Below, piece after piece: positions 1 to 12,300 of a stretch of 64,000 nucleotides of DNA (within the stretch, counting starts at the first letter, position 1; the number at the start of each line of letters is the position of its first letter). The notes under the pieces were generated by a model. That model saw nothing but the letters and a program-made list of their open reading frames with translations. It ran no database searches and was not told the origin of the DNA. Position numbers and translations under genes: made by a program. Origin of the DNA: Branchiostoma floridae (lineage: Eukaryota > Chordata > Leptocardii > Amphioxiformes > Branchiostomatidae); contig NC_049993.1 of the NCBI RefSeq assembly GCF_000003815.2, positions 9,776,624-9,840,623 of the forward strand. The letters run 5' to 3'.

Positions 1-3000
1 CAGGTGTCCAAGAAGAACCTGATGGAGATTGTGCGTAAGCTGATGATCCACATGGACAAGGCTGAGGGCTCCATGTACCGCGATGAACTGCTGTCCAAGA
101 TTGTGCAGATCTGCAGCCAGAACAACTATCAGTACATCACCAACTTTGAATGGTGGGTGCAGGGCTAGGGCTGTGTACCTAAATACCCGTACCTGTACCG
201 TACCTAAAAAATTGTTTAGGTACAGGTCCGGACGTAAACATCTGTGTACCTGTACCTGTACCTGTACCTAAACACACTAAATCACTTATTTTTACCAATT
301 TTTAAGACTGGTAGACAAGTAAATCCCAAATCAACAATGACAATCGTGATAATCTTGCAGTTGAAACTCAAGAAAACTTGTTTTGAGATTCAAATATGCA
401 ATTCCCTGTATAAAGATGACAATTTATCACTAGAAAAGACAGCTACTGTTTAACTTAGATATACTTAGTTAAAATTCTTCAGGTACAGGTGCAGGTCCGG
501 ACCTGTACCTAAACCCATGTACCTGTACCTGTACCTGAAATTTGTTTAGGTACACAGCCCTATGCAGGGCTATGCAGATCTTTAAATGCCCTAATACGTA
601 GTGCACGGTTAGAGGGTTGGACAAGTTTTCTAACATTCACTTGTCCTATCAGGCAAGCACATAAAAAGTTTACTTGCCCGAACCAACGTTTCACGTGTCC
701 AAAATTCAAATGTCACTTTTATATTCTTTTTCACTTCCAGCAATGGAATTCTTATTATTTGCAAGTGGGGTAGGTCATGCACTTGCCCAATCAGCACTTT
801 CACTTGCCTTGGACAATAGGGCTAGTGGACTTGTCCAACCCTGGGTTATTTAGTGTTTGAATGCAAAAATTATTGTAAATTCCAGGTCTTCTCAAGCTGT
901 TACTGATTAAGTTATGAATGAATTATGCTACAAAGATGTTGCAATTGTTCATTGTTTATGTCTTGGAAATTACAGTTCAGTTTTGCTTCAGAATGATTTT
1001 TACTAACAAAGAAGAACTTTTCAAGTTCGCAGGCACGCAGCAGTTGGTTATGTGCACTAACGGCCTGTTACACATAACTTTTTCACATCTATCTGCAGCG
1101 TTCTTTAAAACTTTCCAGATTAGTACTATTGTTTGTTAACGGGTCTTCTTATCTTATAAACGAAAAAGCTGACAGATTTTGATTTCTTCTGTTTTGTCAG
1201 GTATGTGAGTGTACTGGTGGAACTGACCAGAGTGGAGGGGACCCGTCACGGCAGTGTCATCGCTTCACAGATGTTGGACGTTGCCATCAGAGTCAAGGCC
1301 ATCAGGGCATTCGCTGTTGAACAAATGGTAGGTCTCAAGCTTAACTATGTCTTTTCTTCATTTAAAAAAAAGTGGAACCAACTGCTTGGCTATAATACCT
1401 GGGCCCCATCAGTTGAGACCGTTAGAGCCAATTCTAGATTTTACGCACACCCTTCAGTGATACCCTAGTAGGGATTTTTACTGGGAAACAAAAAGAAGAA
1501 AATGTCTTCCCTCACCTTCACCACCAATATTTTCTTCACTACTAGCTGCCAATACCTTACCAATACACTTGTGCTAAAAAATGTACTTCATATTTGCAGA
1601 CTTCATAATCATTTGAAAGATTAAGTGGTCAAGCTTAAACTTATAGATGATTAAGTGTGTGCTTGATACCTTAAGAATTGGAAAATGTCTCCTTTTTTTA
1701 TGTGCATGATTGTGCAAGTTGCTATGGTCTAGTGGAGTGCTGCACTTTCATATAAGTTGCTATATCTTGCAGCCTGTATATTATGACAAAACAAGTTATA
1801 CACAAGAGAAAGTTGCTTTATTGAAATAAGGTGCAAGTTGCTGTCTATTGAATTGCTGTTGTTATTAACTCGATACACCACAATTCCCCAGGCCCAACTG
1901 TTAGAGAACTCGCACATTGTGGCCAGCTCTGCCCAGAGGAACGGTATCTGCGAGGTGCTTTACGCTGCTGCCTGGATCGCCGGCGAGTTCTCGGAGCACC
2001 TCCGAGACCCCAAGGGGACCTTGGAGGACATGCTGCGCCAGAAGGTCACGTCTCTCCCCGGCCACATCCAGGCGGTCTTCGTACAGAACATCATGAAGCT
2101 GTACGCAGCCATCCTGGTCAAATATGAGGAAGATGAGGACAACGATGGTATCCGTGAGGTCTGTATCTGTATCTGTATAGCCGGTATAACTGTTCTTAGG
2201 CATAACACACAAACTTCACAGGCACACAGTGTTGTAGCATCTGGTAATATTACTCTGAACGACCTAACCTTTGCATATCTGACTGCAAATGTTGTGTAAA
2301 GCTGTCTAGTGAGGATGCGCCTACTGTACTTATGGCAAAGAATTCCATTCTGTGATAGTTCTTGGAAAGTATGAAAAGTTCAATGCATCAATCCTTTGTT
2401 GAAAACTTTAATACTTGGCATGACTATTTCTTGTTCTTGTTTGAGCTATTATGATATACTCAGTAGCTGGTGAATCTACATCTACATCTACAATGTATAT
2501 CTACATCTACATCTATGTAAATTAATATCTACATCCACATCCAGGTCAGTGACCTCCTGGTGGAGAAGCTGCCGATGTTTGTCCAGAGCGGAGACCTAGA
2601 GGTCCAGGAGAGGGCCTGCTGTATTCTCCAGCTCATGAAGTATGTAAAGAAGCTGCAGGACAAGGATGTGTCGTGTGCAGATGAGGTTTGTTTGTTTGTT
2701 TATTTCATGAAGATGTCCGTTAGGTTATAGGTCAAATAAACAACAGAAACATAATCTGGGTATTGCATGCAAGAAATCTAAAACAAATGTATTTTCCAAA
2801 ATGACTCACTGGATGAACCAAGAAGTCGAACCCAACAAGTTACAGTTTAGAGTTAGCTTTAAGACTAAAGTAGACACTTTCTATACTGTTGTAAACTGTG
2901 TGTTTGTCCCCTTTCACGTTAACTGCAATTAGCCTTCGGGCAGGAATTTGCTATAAACTACTTTAAATGCATTTAAGTTCGCCGGGATTTAATTTCGCGG

Positions 3001-3358
3001 TAGTGGGAAAATGGACTTTTCGAGGTGGTTTTAATTTCGCGGTAGCACCATGCACTGTAGTCTATTACTGTTATGGAAAAATATTTGTGGTGGTTTTAAA
3101 TTCGCGGTGAAGCGGCCGCCACGAAAACCGCGAACATTAATCCACCGCAAACATTTCTGCATTTACAGTATTATTATTATTATCCTGCAAGGTGTCTGCG
3201 CTGTTCGCGGGAGAGTTGAACCCCGTGGCACCCAAGGCTCAGAGGAAGGTTGCCGTCCCCGAGGGGCTGGATCTGGACAAGTGGATCAACGACCCGCCAT
3301 CTGAAAGTTCGGACGAAGAAGGCCCAGCTAACTCCTTGTTCATTCCCGATGACAGCAG
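1..3358 (+). CDS. AP3D1: AP3D1 exons 1-5: C-terminal part of the adaptin trunk
   Basis: These five exons encode the end of the alpha-solenoid adaptin_N trunk that packs against the beta3 and sigma3 chains. Exon 1 reads in frame from base 1 (SKKNLMEIVRKLMIHMDKAE) and ends inside a Trp codon completed by exon 2 (FE-W-YVSVLVELTR). Exon 3 gives NGICEVLYAAAWIAGEF, exon 4 VQERACCILQLMKYVKKLQ, exon 5 VSALFAGELNPVAPKAQ then PEGLDLDKWINDPPSES, the start of the linker. Phases are 2, 0, 0, 0, 2. The choice of 2158 rather than an earlier GT as the end of exon 3 rests on continuity of the human-like segment GIRE-VSDLLVEKL. Confidence 0.94.
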
Positions 3359-6300
3359 GTAAGGGAAGGAAAATAGCAATATTAAGTTTTAATAGTAAGA
3401 TTTTCATTGCTAATAATGCAGAAAGTTAGATCTGTCTATGTTTTACAAGGAAGCGGACTTAAACCACCAAAAAAGAACAGAATGAAAAAAAGAAACTTAC
3501 AACTGTACATCCTGATGACATTTGGAAAAGAGATCGGCCTGAACATTTCTGTATTCTTTGCTTCTGTACATCAGATATTTAGGCAATAAAAGAAACTGGT
3601 TAACAGTGGTTCTTCCTCATTTAGGATGATGAATGAAAGTCTGACCAGACAAGTAGAGGAACTGTCTGATGATGAACTGGAGAGGGTGAGTACAAGATGC
3701 TGTAATATTTCTAACAAAATGGATCAAACTTTCAATGTCTGAGGGTACAATCCCTTCAACTTTAATAGCTATTTTGCGTCATTTTGATGGATTGACCCAT
3801 TTATGTTTGTAAGAAAAAAATTGAAAACAAACTTGTAGTTATTGTAAAATTATTATATTCTTTGTAGTTACTGAAGTGCAATCATACAGTATCCTTAAGT
3901 ACTTCAAAGATGCAACATTTGCAACTTGGTATTAAAAGATCTAGATTCTTGTCAAGCAAATGTAGGCATTAGAGTTATGATGTGTCGTTTGTAGAAGATA
4001 GTAGTCATTGCAAGTATTTGACAGGGAATGTGTAACCGTTTACTTGTACAGAGGAGAGAGATCCGCCGTGCCGAAACCCAGAACAACCCACACTATCTCA
4101 AGTTAGGCGGACCAGCTAAGGTAAGCATAACATTGAAAAAAAAACTTCCCCTCTCTTTCTTCATCTGGTGTTGTATTTTACCGGGATTAAAGGTTTCAAA
4201 ATTTCATTAACAACATCCTATGAGATAAAGTGTTAAAATGAATTAATTTGAATAAGGTTCAGTCATATCAGATCACTAGGTGAAATCTTGATAACCTTTC
4301 AAAAATTGAGTTAAAGAGATCATGTATGTGTGTGGATGGTGTTCAGCACCAAGGACAAATATTTCTTTAAAAGAATCAACAAGAGTAAAGAAAATTGATG
4401 TGATCTCACACTGCAGTTTCTATCCACTGTAGGTATAAGGGTATCTATCAGCTGAAATCAAATGCAGGAGGGTATTAAGTAACCAGTGTGTGGATGGCAT
4501 TCAGCACCAAGGACATGTATGTTTGCTTGCGTATGTTGCTGTATACTGTGCAGGAATCAGAAACAGTCCAAACAATTATTACAGTCTCACATTTGAAATA
4601 TTAAGGTGTCACAAGTGTGTTTCTGTCCACTGTAGGGCTCCAAGTACCAGGAGGTGGTGAATGTGGAAGACATTCCTGTGGCGAATATCGACCTTAGTGT
4701 TCCTCTCTATGTACCTGGTGAGTGGGGAAGTCTTTTAGTCATTTTACAACTACATGTACTCAGAGTTCTTGGCAAACTCACTAAGACTTTGTAACAGTGT
4801 TTGAATACTTGCTTGACTTGACTTGTTTCCTTTATCAGTTGAAGAACTCAACCTTTGGTTGCTGTGGAAGTTGATTTGATGTGTAATAATTTATTTTGCC
4901 TTTCTTATGCCACCAAATAGACCTTTTCACTGGTAGACTACACTCCTTTAGACTAGCGTATAGGTCAACAAATATATTTGAAGCCATCTGATATACCTTC
5001 CTACTTTGAATACTGTTAATTTTCGCTATCACTACCAGCTTGATCATTTTCTTTCCCCTCCCATTTTCCGATTGTAACACCAGCTCAAGAAAATTCGCCC
5101 GAAAGTAAGTATCCAGAACATTGCTCGCATGTAGAATTAGCTTCCTATTCAGACCTGTTGTTGCCTCAAATAATGTTATACTCTTCCCCTGTACATGTAG
5201 TAAGAACAATGCTCTTTGAATAATAAAGGTTGTACATCCTAGGGGGAGATATGACACACCAACATGTGTTTTTATTAACCGTGAAAAGGTCTATTATACA
5301 CAGTCCTGCTGTTATCTGTTCTGACCAATGCATACTTTCTGTCCTGTGCTAGGCCTAGGTCCCAATTCCCAACCTGGGGCCCAGCTGGGTAGCTATGCAG
5401 AAATGAAAAATATGAAAAGATTAAGGAAAGCAACAAAACACACAGAATGTAAAGAAAAAGATTACTCAGGAGCATGATTTGTGTATATTTCTTAGTAGCC
5501 ACTTTGATTATTCGTTTCCCCAAACATTCCAGCCGGGCCCCGTTTCGGAAATGGGACCTAGGCACAAAGACATTTGACCTGATCTTGCTGTGACCTGTTC
5601 TAACCGTGTTTTTGATCTCTCCTCTGGTAGGCACAAAGAGATTGTCAGACAAGTACCTGGAAGCAGAGCGCCAGGCCAGGAAGAGGGAGAAGAAGAGACG
5701 CCACGGGAAGAAGAGCAAACGTCGCCACAAGTCTGAGTCTGAGGAGGACATGCCAGTGGTGCACAAGGTGGACATCATGGGTGGAGAGATGCCGGAGGTG
5801 AGGGGAGATCTAGAGGTTCTGGGTTTGAAGCCAATGTTTTGCCCTTGAAAAAGGCACTAAAACCAATTTTAGGTGAAAATGAGTACCTCGCTGTGGTTAA
5901 GACCATCCTTATGAATTGGGATATAAAACCGAAAGGCCTGTGTTCAAAAATAGGTGAGAAGAGATCTAGAGGTTCTGGGTTCGAATCCCTAGCAGGTTGA
6001 AATCCTTGCAGATTACAATTTTGTGCCTTCACAAAAAGCAGTTTTAAAACACCAGTTTTTCAATTGAAAATGAGTAGTTCAATAAGGATGTCGTGTTGGA
6101 TGGGTCTCGTGTTTGAAATTGAGAATTGCCACACTTCAATCACATTAACGAACTGCCCTTACTTATTTCCATGCTTAACACTGTGACAGTCGTGTCACTT
6201 GGTGCACTTCAGGAATATGGGAATAGAAGACTTGGCTGTGATACCATCAATAATATCATTGCTTTGTTGCTTTAATTACTGTTGCAATAGAGTGTATAGC

Positions 6301-9300
6301 AACAGTACTTCTATTACTTAACAACTCTAGGAAACCTATGCACTCAATATAGGACCAATATGAGATAAGTCTTTGTACTTATACAGCAAAAAAAAGCTTT
6401 GGCAGTTCTTTCATTTCATGCCTTTTAAAGTTTAATGTTTGATGTTGCCCCACTTCCAGGGTGCCACGGAGTCCGGAGATGAAGGGAACCAGGAGTTGGA
6501 TGACAACGATCCTCACAAGCTGCTGGACATCGATCTCGACAGGTGAACACAACTTTAGTAGCCAATAATGGATTGCAAGAAAATACCCAACCAATACAAA
6601 AGATTGTGCATTTATTTAGCATTTCTTAGTGAAGCTCTTCTGATATACCAGCAGAACATCATGTCATCATGTACCATGTATGTATGTGTCTGTAAGTCAC
6701 TTTTGAGTAACCAAATATTTAGAGGCAGCAACATGATATTAGCTTCATACTTTGGCAGTATGTACCTATTGCTGGGTGATAAGCCTGCTAAACTTTGGAG
6801 GTGTTATTTTGATCTTGAAAAATTCACATGGCAGGAAAGATCTATGGCTGACAGTGATAAAAATGTTGTTAAGAACTCCCTATGAAAATGATGAGAAACA
6901 AGAAGAATTCTATTAAACAGATGTGATATATTTTATACCCTTTCCTTTCCTTTAGACCACTAGAAGCCGATGAGAAGCTCCCAGTCAGAACACACCGGAT
7001 CGTGTCACCATCTGCCGAGGAAAGACCAGTGGAAGAGAAGAAAAAACATCACAGAAAAGACAAGGAGAAAGAAAAGAAGAAAAAGGAAAAGGAAAAGAAG
7101 GTGGGTATAATTTCAATGCGTGACTTGCCAGGTCAAGGTCAGAAAGTAACATTGCAGAAAATGGCAGTAGTTTTGTCATTCCTTTCATCTCTTTTTTGAT
7201 AAATAGTTTTCATCTAACCTTTTTCTTATTTGTTCTTGAACATGAAGATGACTGCATTCATACCCCAAAGCTGTGTGTACTAAAGCATAAACCTTGACCT
7301 CAGGCTCTGTTTTCATGCTGATTTTTCAGTTTAGTTTGAGTTTAGTATTGAATTTTCACATCTAGAACAAAAAAAAAATTCATTTAGTATACAGCTCTAA
7401 TTGTGTTATCAATGTTATTTTGCAGAAAAGTAAAAAGGAGAAGAAGAGGAACAAGTCTGGCGATGACTCCGCCCACCCCAGTTTGTTGATAGCGACAGAG
7501 TTGATGTCTCCCGGCCACGAGGCCATCCCCTCACCAGGGGAAGAGGAGGAGGTCGTCCCACCTTCTGCTCCGGTCAAGAAAGACTCAACACCGAAGAAGG
7601 AAGAGCCTAAGGTATGGCTGTCTTTTCTTTAGAAATCCCTCAACTTCATAACCAACTGTACTAGCTGGTCACCACCTTTTCATGAGTATCACCAGACCAT
7701 TGGTCATTGTGGCCACTTTTGGTGCTCTCTTATTTTATCTTTTTATTGACCTAAGCATTAAGATTTCTGTCTGTAGTGGCCATGTATTGAAACCCTACAT
7801 GGTGCCCATTTTGACAGTGTTCTGGCTACCAAAGTAGATACTTTTCCCCAGTCGCAAATGTTTCAATGTTTAATAAATCATACTTTCCTGTTCTGCTGCA
7901 ACATTGTGAAATGTATACCGAAGAAAACATGTTTATTCACCTAACCTTTATGCTCTAATGCAGGATGACTTGGACTTCTGGCTGTCTGGCCAAGATGCGC
8001 CGGTAAGCTTTGAATGTTTTTTGACACATATGCAGTTAGAAAATCATAATTGTTACCTCCCAGCATACATACCTAAACATCTCTTGAACATTGACAAATT
8101 CAGGACAAAGACATTTATGTTTGTTTTTTTGTCCTCCAGGTGGCAGTTGAGGTGACAGCACCTGAAGCAGGAGCAGCTGCAGATGTGGACTCGGATGCCG
8201 AGGTAGGGGCGGATATTAGTAACCGTATAAAATTTTCACCCATAAATTGTGGGAAACAGCATTTTGCAGGGTCAAGTTCAGAATTTCAAAGGGAGCATGC
8301 CCCCTGAACCCCCTAGATTCCTTTTGCCATGAGATTTTGTCACACAGCTTTGCTCCGTGAAACCAAAGACTTATAATCTTATATAATGTCCTTTGTCAAA
8401 CCGAAAGTCAGAAAGAATATTTAGAGCTAGATCGAGCCCAGATCTTCTTTATGGTTGTTTGCTTGTATTTTTTTAGAGAAATTAGTCAAGAGCCTACTTT
8501 GAAACCATGAAAAAGATGTCAAGTTTAGAATGTGATTTTGAACTTTTCACATCCATCAACAGGACACCAGCAGGCACAAGAAGAAGAAAGAAAAGAAGGC
8601 CAAGAAAGAAAAGAAGGAAAAGAAAGACAAGAAGGAGAAGAAAAAGAAGTCCAAGGCGGCAGACGAAGATGAAGAAATTGGTAGAAGGGATGGTTTTGAA
8701 GAACTAGCTAGCGATGCACCTGCACTTCCTGTAAGTACAAAGCAATTCCTACTTTCCTAGCTTCTCAGTGAAAATTGTACTAGTGGCCACCGTTGCATAA
8801 GGACCACCATTGTGCCCATTTATTGTGGTCCCTTAGACCCGTATTTAAAGAATGCGTTCAAGCCTCCCTCACACATGTGGAAAAACATTTCTGACTAGAG
8901 TTCCACGAACACATACCTTTGCCAAATAAACCAGGTTTGTTATGTAGAATGTTGTCTGTAGACATAAATGTGTTACTCATTACATTTTATTTTATATGCC
9001 TGGAGTTGGTTCTTAACATTTTGCCATTGCTTATACAAATTAGATCCCTATTTACATAATAATATTAATTGTATCAAGCATCACTTAAGCTATCAGCATA
9101 CCAAAAATCATTATGATCCTTTCATCCCTTCTTGACTTATTCTCTTTCAAAGTAGGAAACTAAACCGGCTCTTAATTATGCAAATGAGATCATCATCTGC
9201 ATAATTAATATGTACTGATATTTCTTGCTTTCTCAGCTACAAATATGACAAGCTTGAAAGTCCTAGAAAGGAATGCAGTGGATTTACAAACTTTCCTCAT

Positions 9301-12300
9301 TAATTATGCAAATTAGCAGTCGATTTGCATGATTAGAATTCCATCATGTAAGTCTTCCCTTTGGCTATCTACATACCAAAAATCATGACGATCCGTCAAC
9401 ACGTCTATATTTTCTCATTAATTATGCAAATGAGGCCATCATTTGCATAATTAACATGCATTTATATTTCTCTCTTTCTCATCTATATATGTGACAAGTT
9501 TGAAAGTCCTATCATGAAATGCAGTGGATTTATAAACTTTCGTCATTAATTATGCAAATTAGCTGCTGACTTGCATAATTAGTATTTTATTATGTACATT
9601 GTTACTTGGGCTATCTACATACCAAGAATCATGACAATCCATCAACACTTTCTGGAGTTATTCTCGTCCAAAGTTTGAAAGGAAATCGGCGACTGCAGTT
9701 CCAAACAAGCCGCTAGGGGGTCCAAACTTACCGCACTTACTCTCTGCCCCAAGGGCTATCTACCACTCAAACATCATAACCACAGCATGTCCAGAACATG
9801 AGATATCAAAAATTGAGGTTCTGCTGCAGTACCTTAGCAAGCCGCTAGGGGGCCCATTATCGAACTTGACCTTCATTTTTCCGACCCCTACCCACCTACC
9901 AAATATCATCTGGATCCATCCAAGGCTTCTCGAGTTATGCTGTTAACAGACACACAGACAGACTCACAAGCCTAAAACATAACCTTAGCCATTCTGGCAA
10001 AGGTAAATATCGCTATACAATGTATGTGGCTAGTTTCCACTTGAGTAAAGTACTGATAAAAACTGCCCTTTTTTACTTATCTGTGTTCAAACATTTGCTT
10101 CTTCTAGGCAAACACTTTTTTGTGTTTTTTGTTAACAGTTGATGGCAATAACGTTACAGTTTGTGAGTAGAATCCCCTGTATGTCGAAATGAGTTTGTGT
10201 GGTTAAAAGGGGTGTCTTGTTTCATAGTCAATAAATACAAATACGACTGAAAATTGTCCCTCCCTCCAGCCCATGTCCAGTTACAGACTGCTTGCTGAGG
10301 ACTCCAACATCAAGATGACATACGAAACACGAGTCCAGCCACAGCAGGGCCAGCAGCTCATCGTGTCTGTCATCTTCACTAGTCTGGCACAGCACCACCT
10401 CAAGTCACTGGAGTTCAATGTCATGGACTCACTCAACACCAAGATGGACAGACTGGTATGTAACTCTCGGGATGGGGGATTTTTGTCTGGTAAAGGCTAT
10501 TTTTAAATGTTACATGCACCAGTGTAGGTACATAGAAAACAGTAGTACCACCTCAAGTCCCTGGAGTTCAATGTCATGGACTCACTCAACACCAAGATGG
10601 AAAGACTGGTATGTAACTCTCAGGATGGGGGATTTTTGTCTGGTGCAGGCTATTTTTAAATGTTACATGCGCCATTGTAGGTACATAGAAAACAGTAGTA
10701 CCAACTCAAGTCACTGGAGTTCAACGTTATGGACTCACTCAACACCAAGATGGACAGACTGGTATGTAAACTCTCAGGATGGGGGATTTGTCTAGTGCAA
10801 GTTGTTTTTATATGTTACATGCACCAGTGTAGGTACATAGAAAACAGTAGTACCACCTCAAGTCACTGGAGTTCAACGTTATGGACTCACTCAACACCAA
10901 GATGGACAGACTGGTATGCAAACTCTCACGATTGGGCATTTGTCTGGTGCAGGCTATTTTCAAATGTTACATGCACCAGTGTAGGTACATAGAAAACAGT
11001 AGTACCACCTCAAGTCTCTGGAGTTCAATGTCATGGACTCACTCAACACCAAGATGGACAGACTGGTATGTAAACTCTCAGATGGGGATTTGTCTGGTGC
11101 AGGCTATTTTCAAATGTTACATGCACCAGTGTAGGTACATAGAAAACAGTAGTACCAACTCAAGTCACTGGAGTTCAATGTCATGGACTCACTCAAAACC
11201 AAGATGGACAGACTGGTATGTAAACTCTCAGGATCGGGGATTTGTCTGGTGCAGGCTATTTTTAAATGTTACATGCACCAGTGTAGGTACATAGAAAACA
11301 GTAGTACCAACTCAAGTCACTGGAGTTCAATGTTATGGACTCACTCAACACCAAGATGGACAGACTGGTATGTAAACTCTCAGGATGGGGGTTTGCCTGG
11401 TGCAAGTTGTTATTAAATGTTACAGGCACCAACGCCAGGTATGCAGAAAGAAATAGTTTGGTCCCTGGTCTTTGGGTGACTGATATGTCCAAAATGATCT
11501 GAGAAAGTCACTTGAGTTCATTATCATGGACTCTCTCAACACCAAGATGGGGGATTTATCTTGTGCAAGTTATTTTACTTTTCTAACCCTGCAAATGTAC
11601 ACTGGTATGCTGATATGTATTTTTTTCTTGTTACAGCCTGGTGCTACAACACATGATGGAGTCCCTGTACCATTCCAACTGCCACCTAGTGAGTATTGTT
11701 TGAATTGCATAAGATTTGAAACAAAAGTTTGGCACTTGGTACTACATCCACTAGCTCTCTGTCAGATCAAAACTTTCCAGTTTGGTTGCTTTTATTTTAA
11801 ATGGTAGCATCTTCAAAATGTATTTTATTCTTTGTTCCCCAGATTCCTTCAACGAAGGCCAGTTTGCGTTCCAAGTCCAAAGTATTAATGTTGCCCAAAA
11901 GCTGCGGGGAACGTTGACGTATACTATCAAGGTAAGAGGGGGTATATAAGACTGTGTGAGATAGACTTTTGGAATTCAGAAGCCATGAAGTTGCCTATAA
12001 CTTGCTAACAAACACATCAACCAGCGCTTTACACAGTAACACACTGGAACTCACTACCAGCTGACATTTGACAAGTTCCAACCCTGCAGTCATTTTAAAT
12101 CAGCTCTGAAACTCCATACACATTCACAGTAGTGACCCCTGACCTCCTGACCAAATTATAGACCTGGATCGCATTTTTATTTAAGGATTGTGATTTTGAT
12201 TTGTCAGCTGTTTCAATGTTTCTTTTGTATTTATATGTTCCGAAGTGTAATGTCTATTTATTTTCGTTCCAACATACTTTTATTTCCTTGTATGTAAATA

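Noticed and set aside
10418-11416. Chain of overlapping plus-strand frames with repeated WTHSTPRWTDWYV
   Set aside because: They are the out-of-frame reading of the exon-16 tandem array, not a repeat protein.
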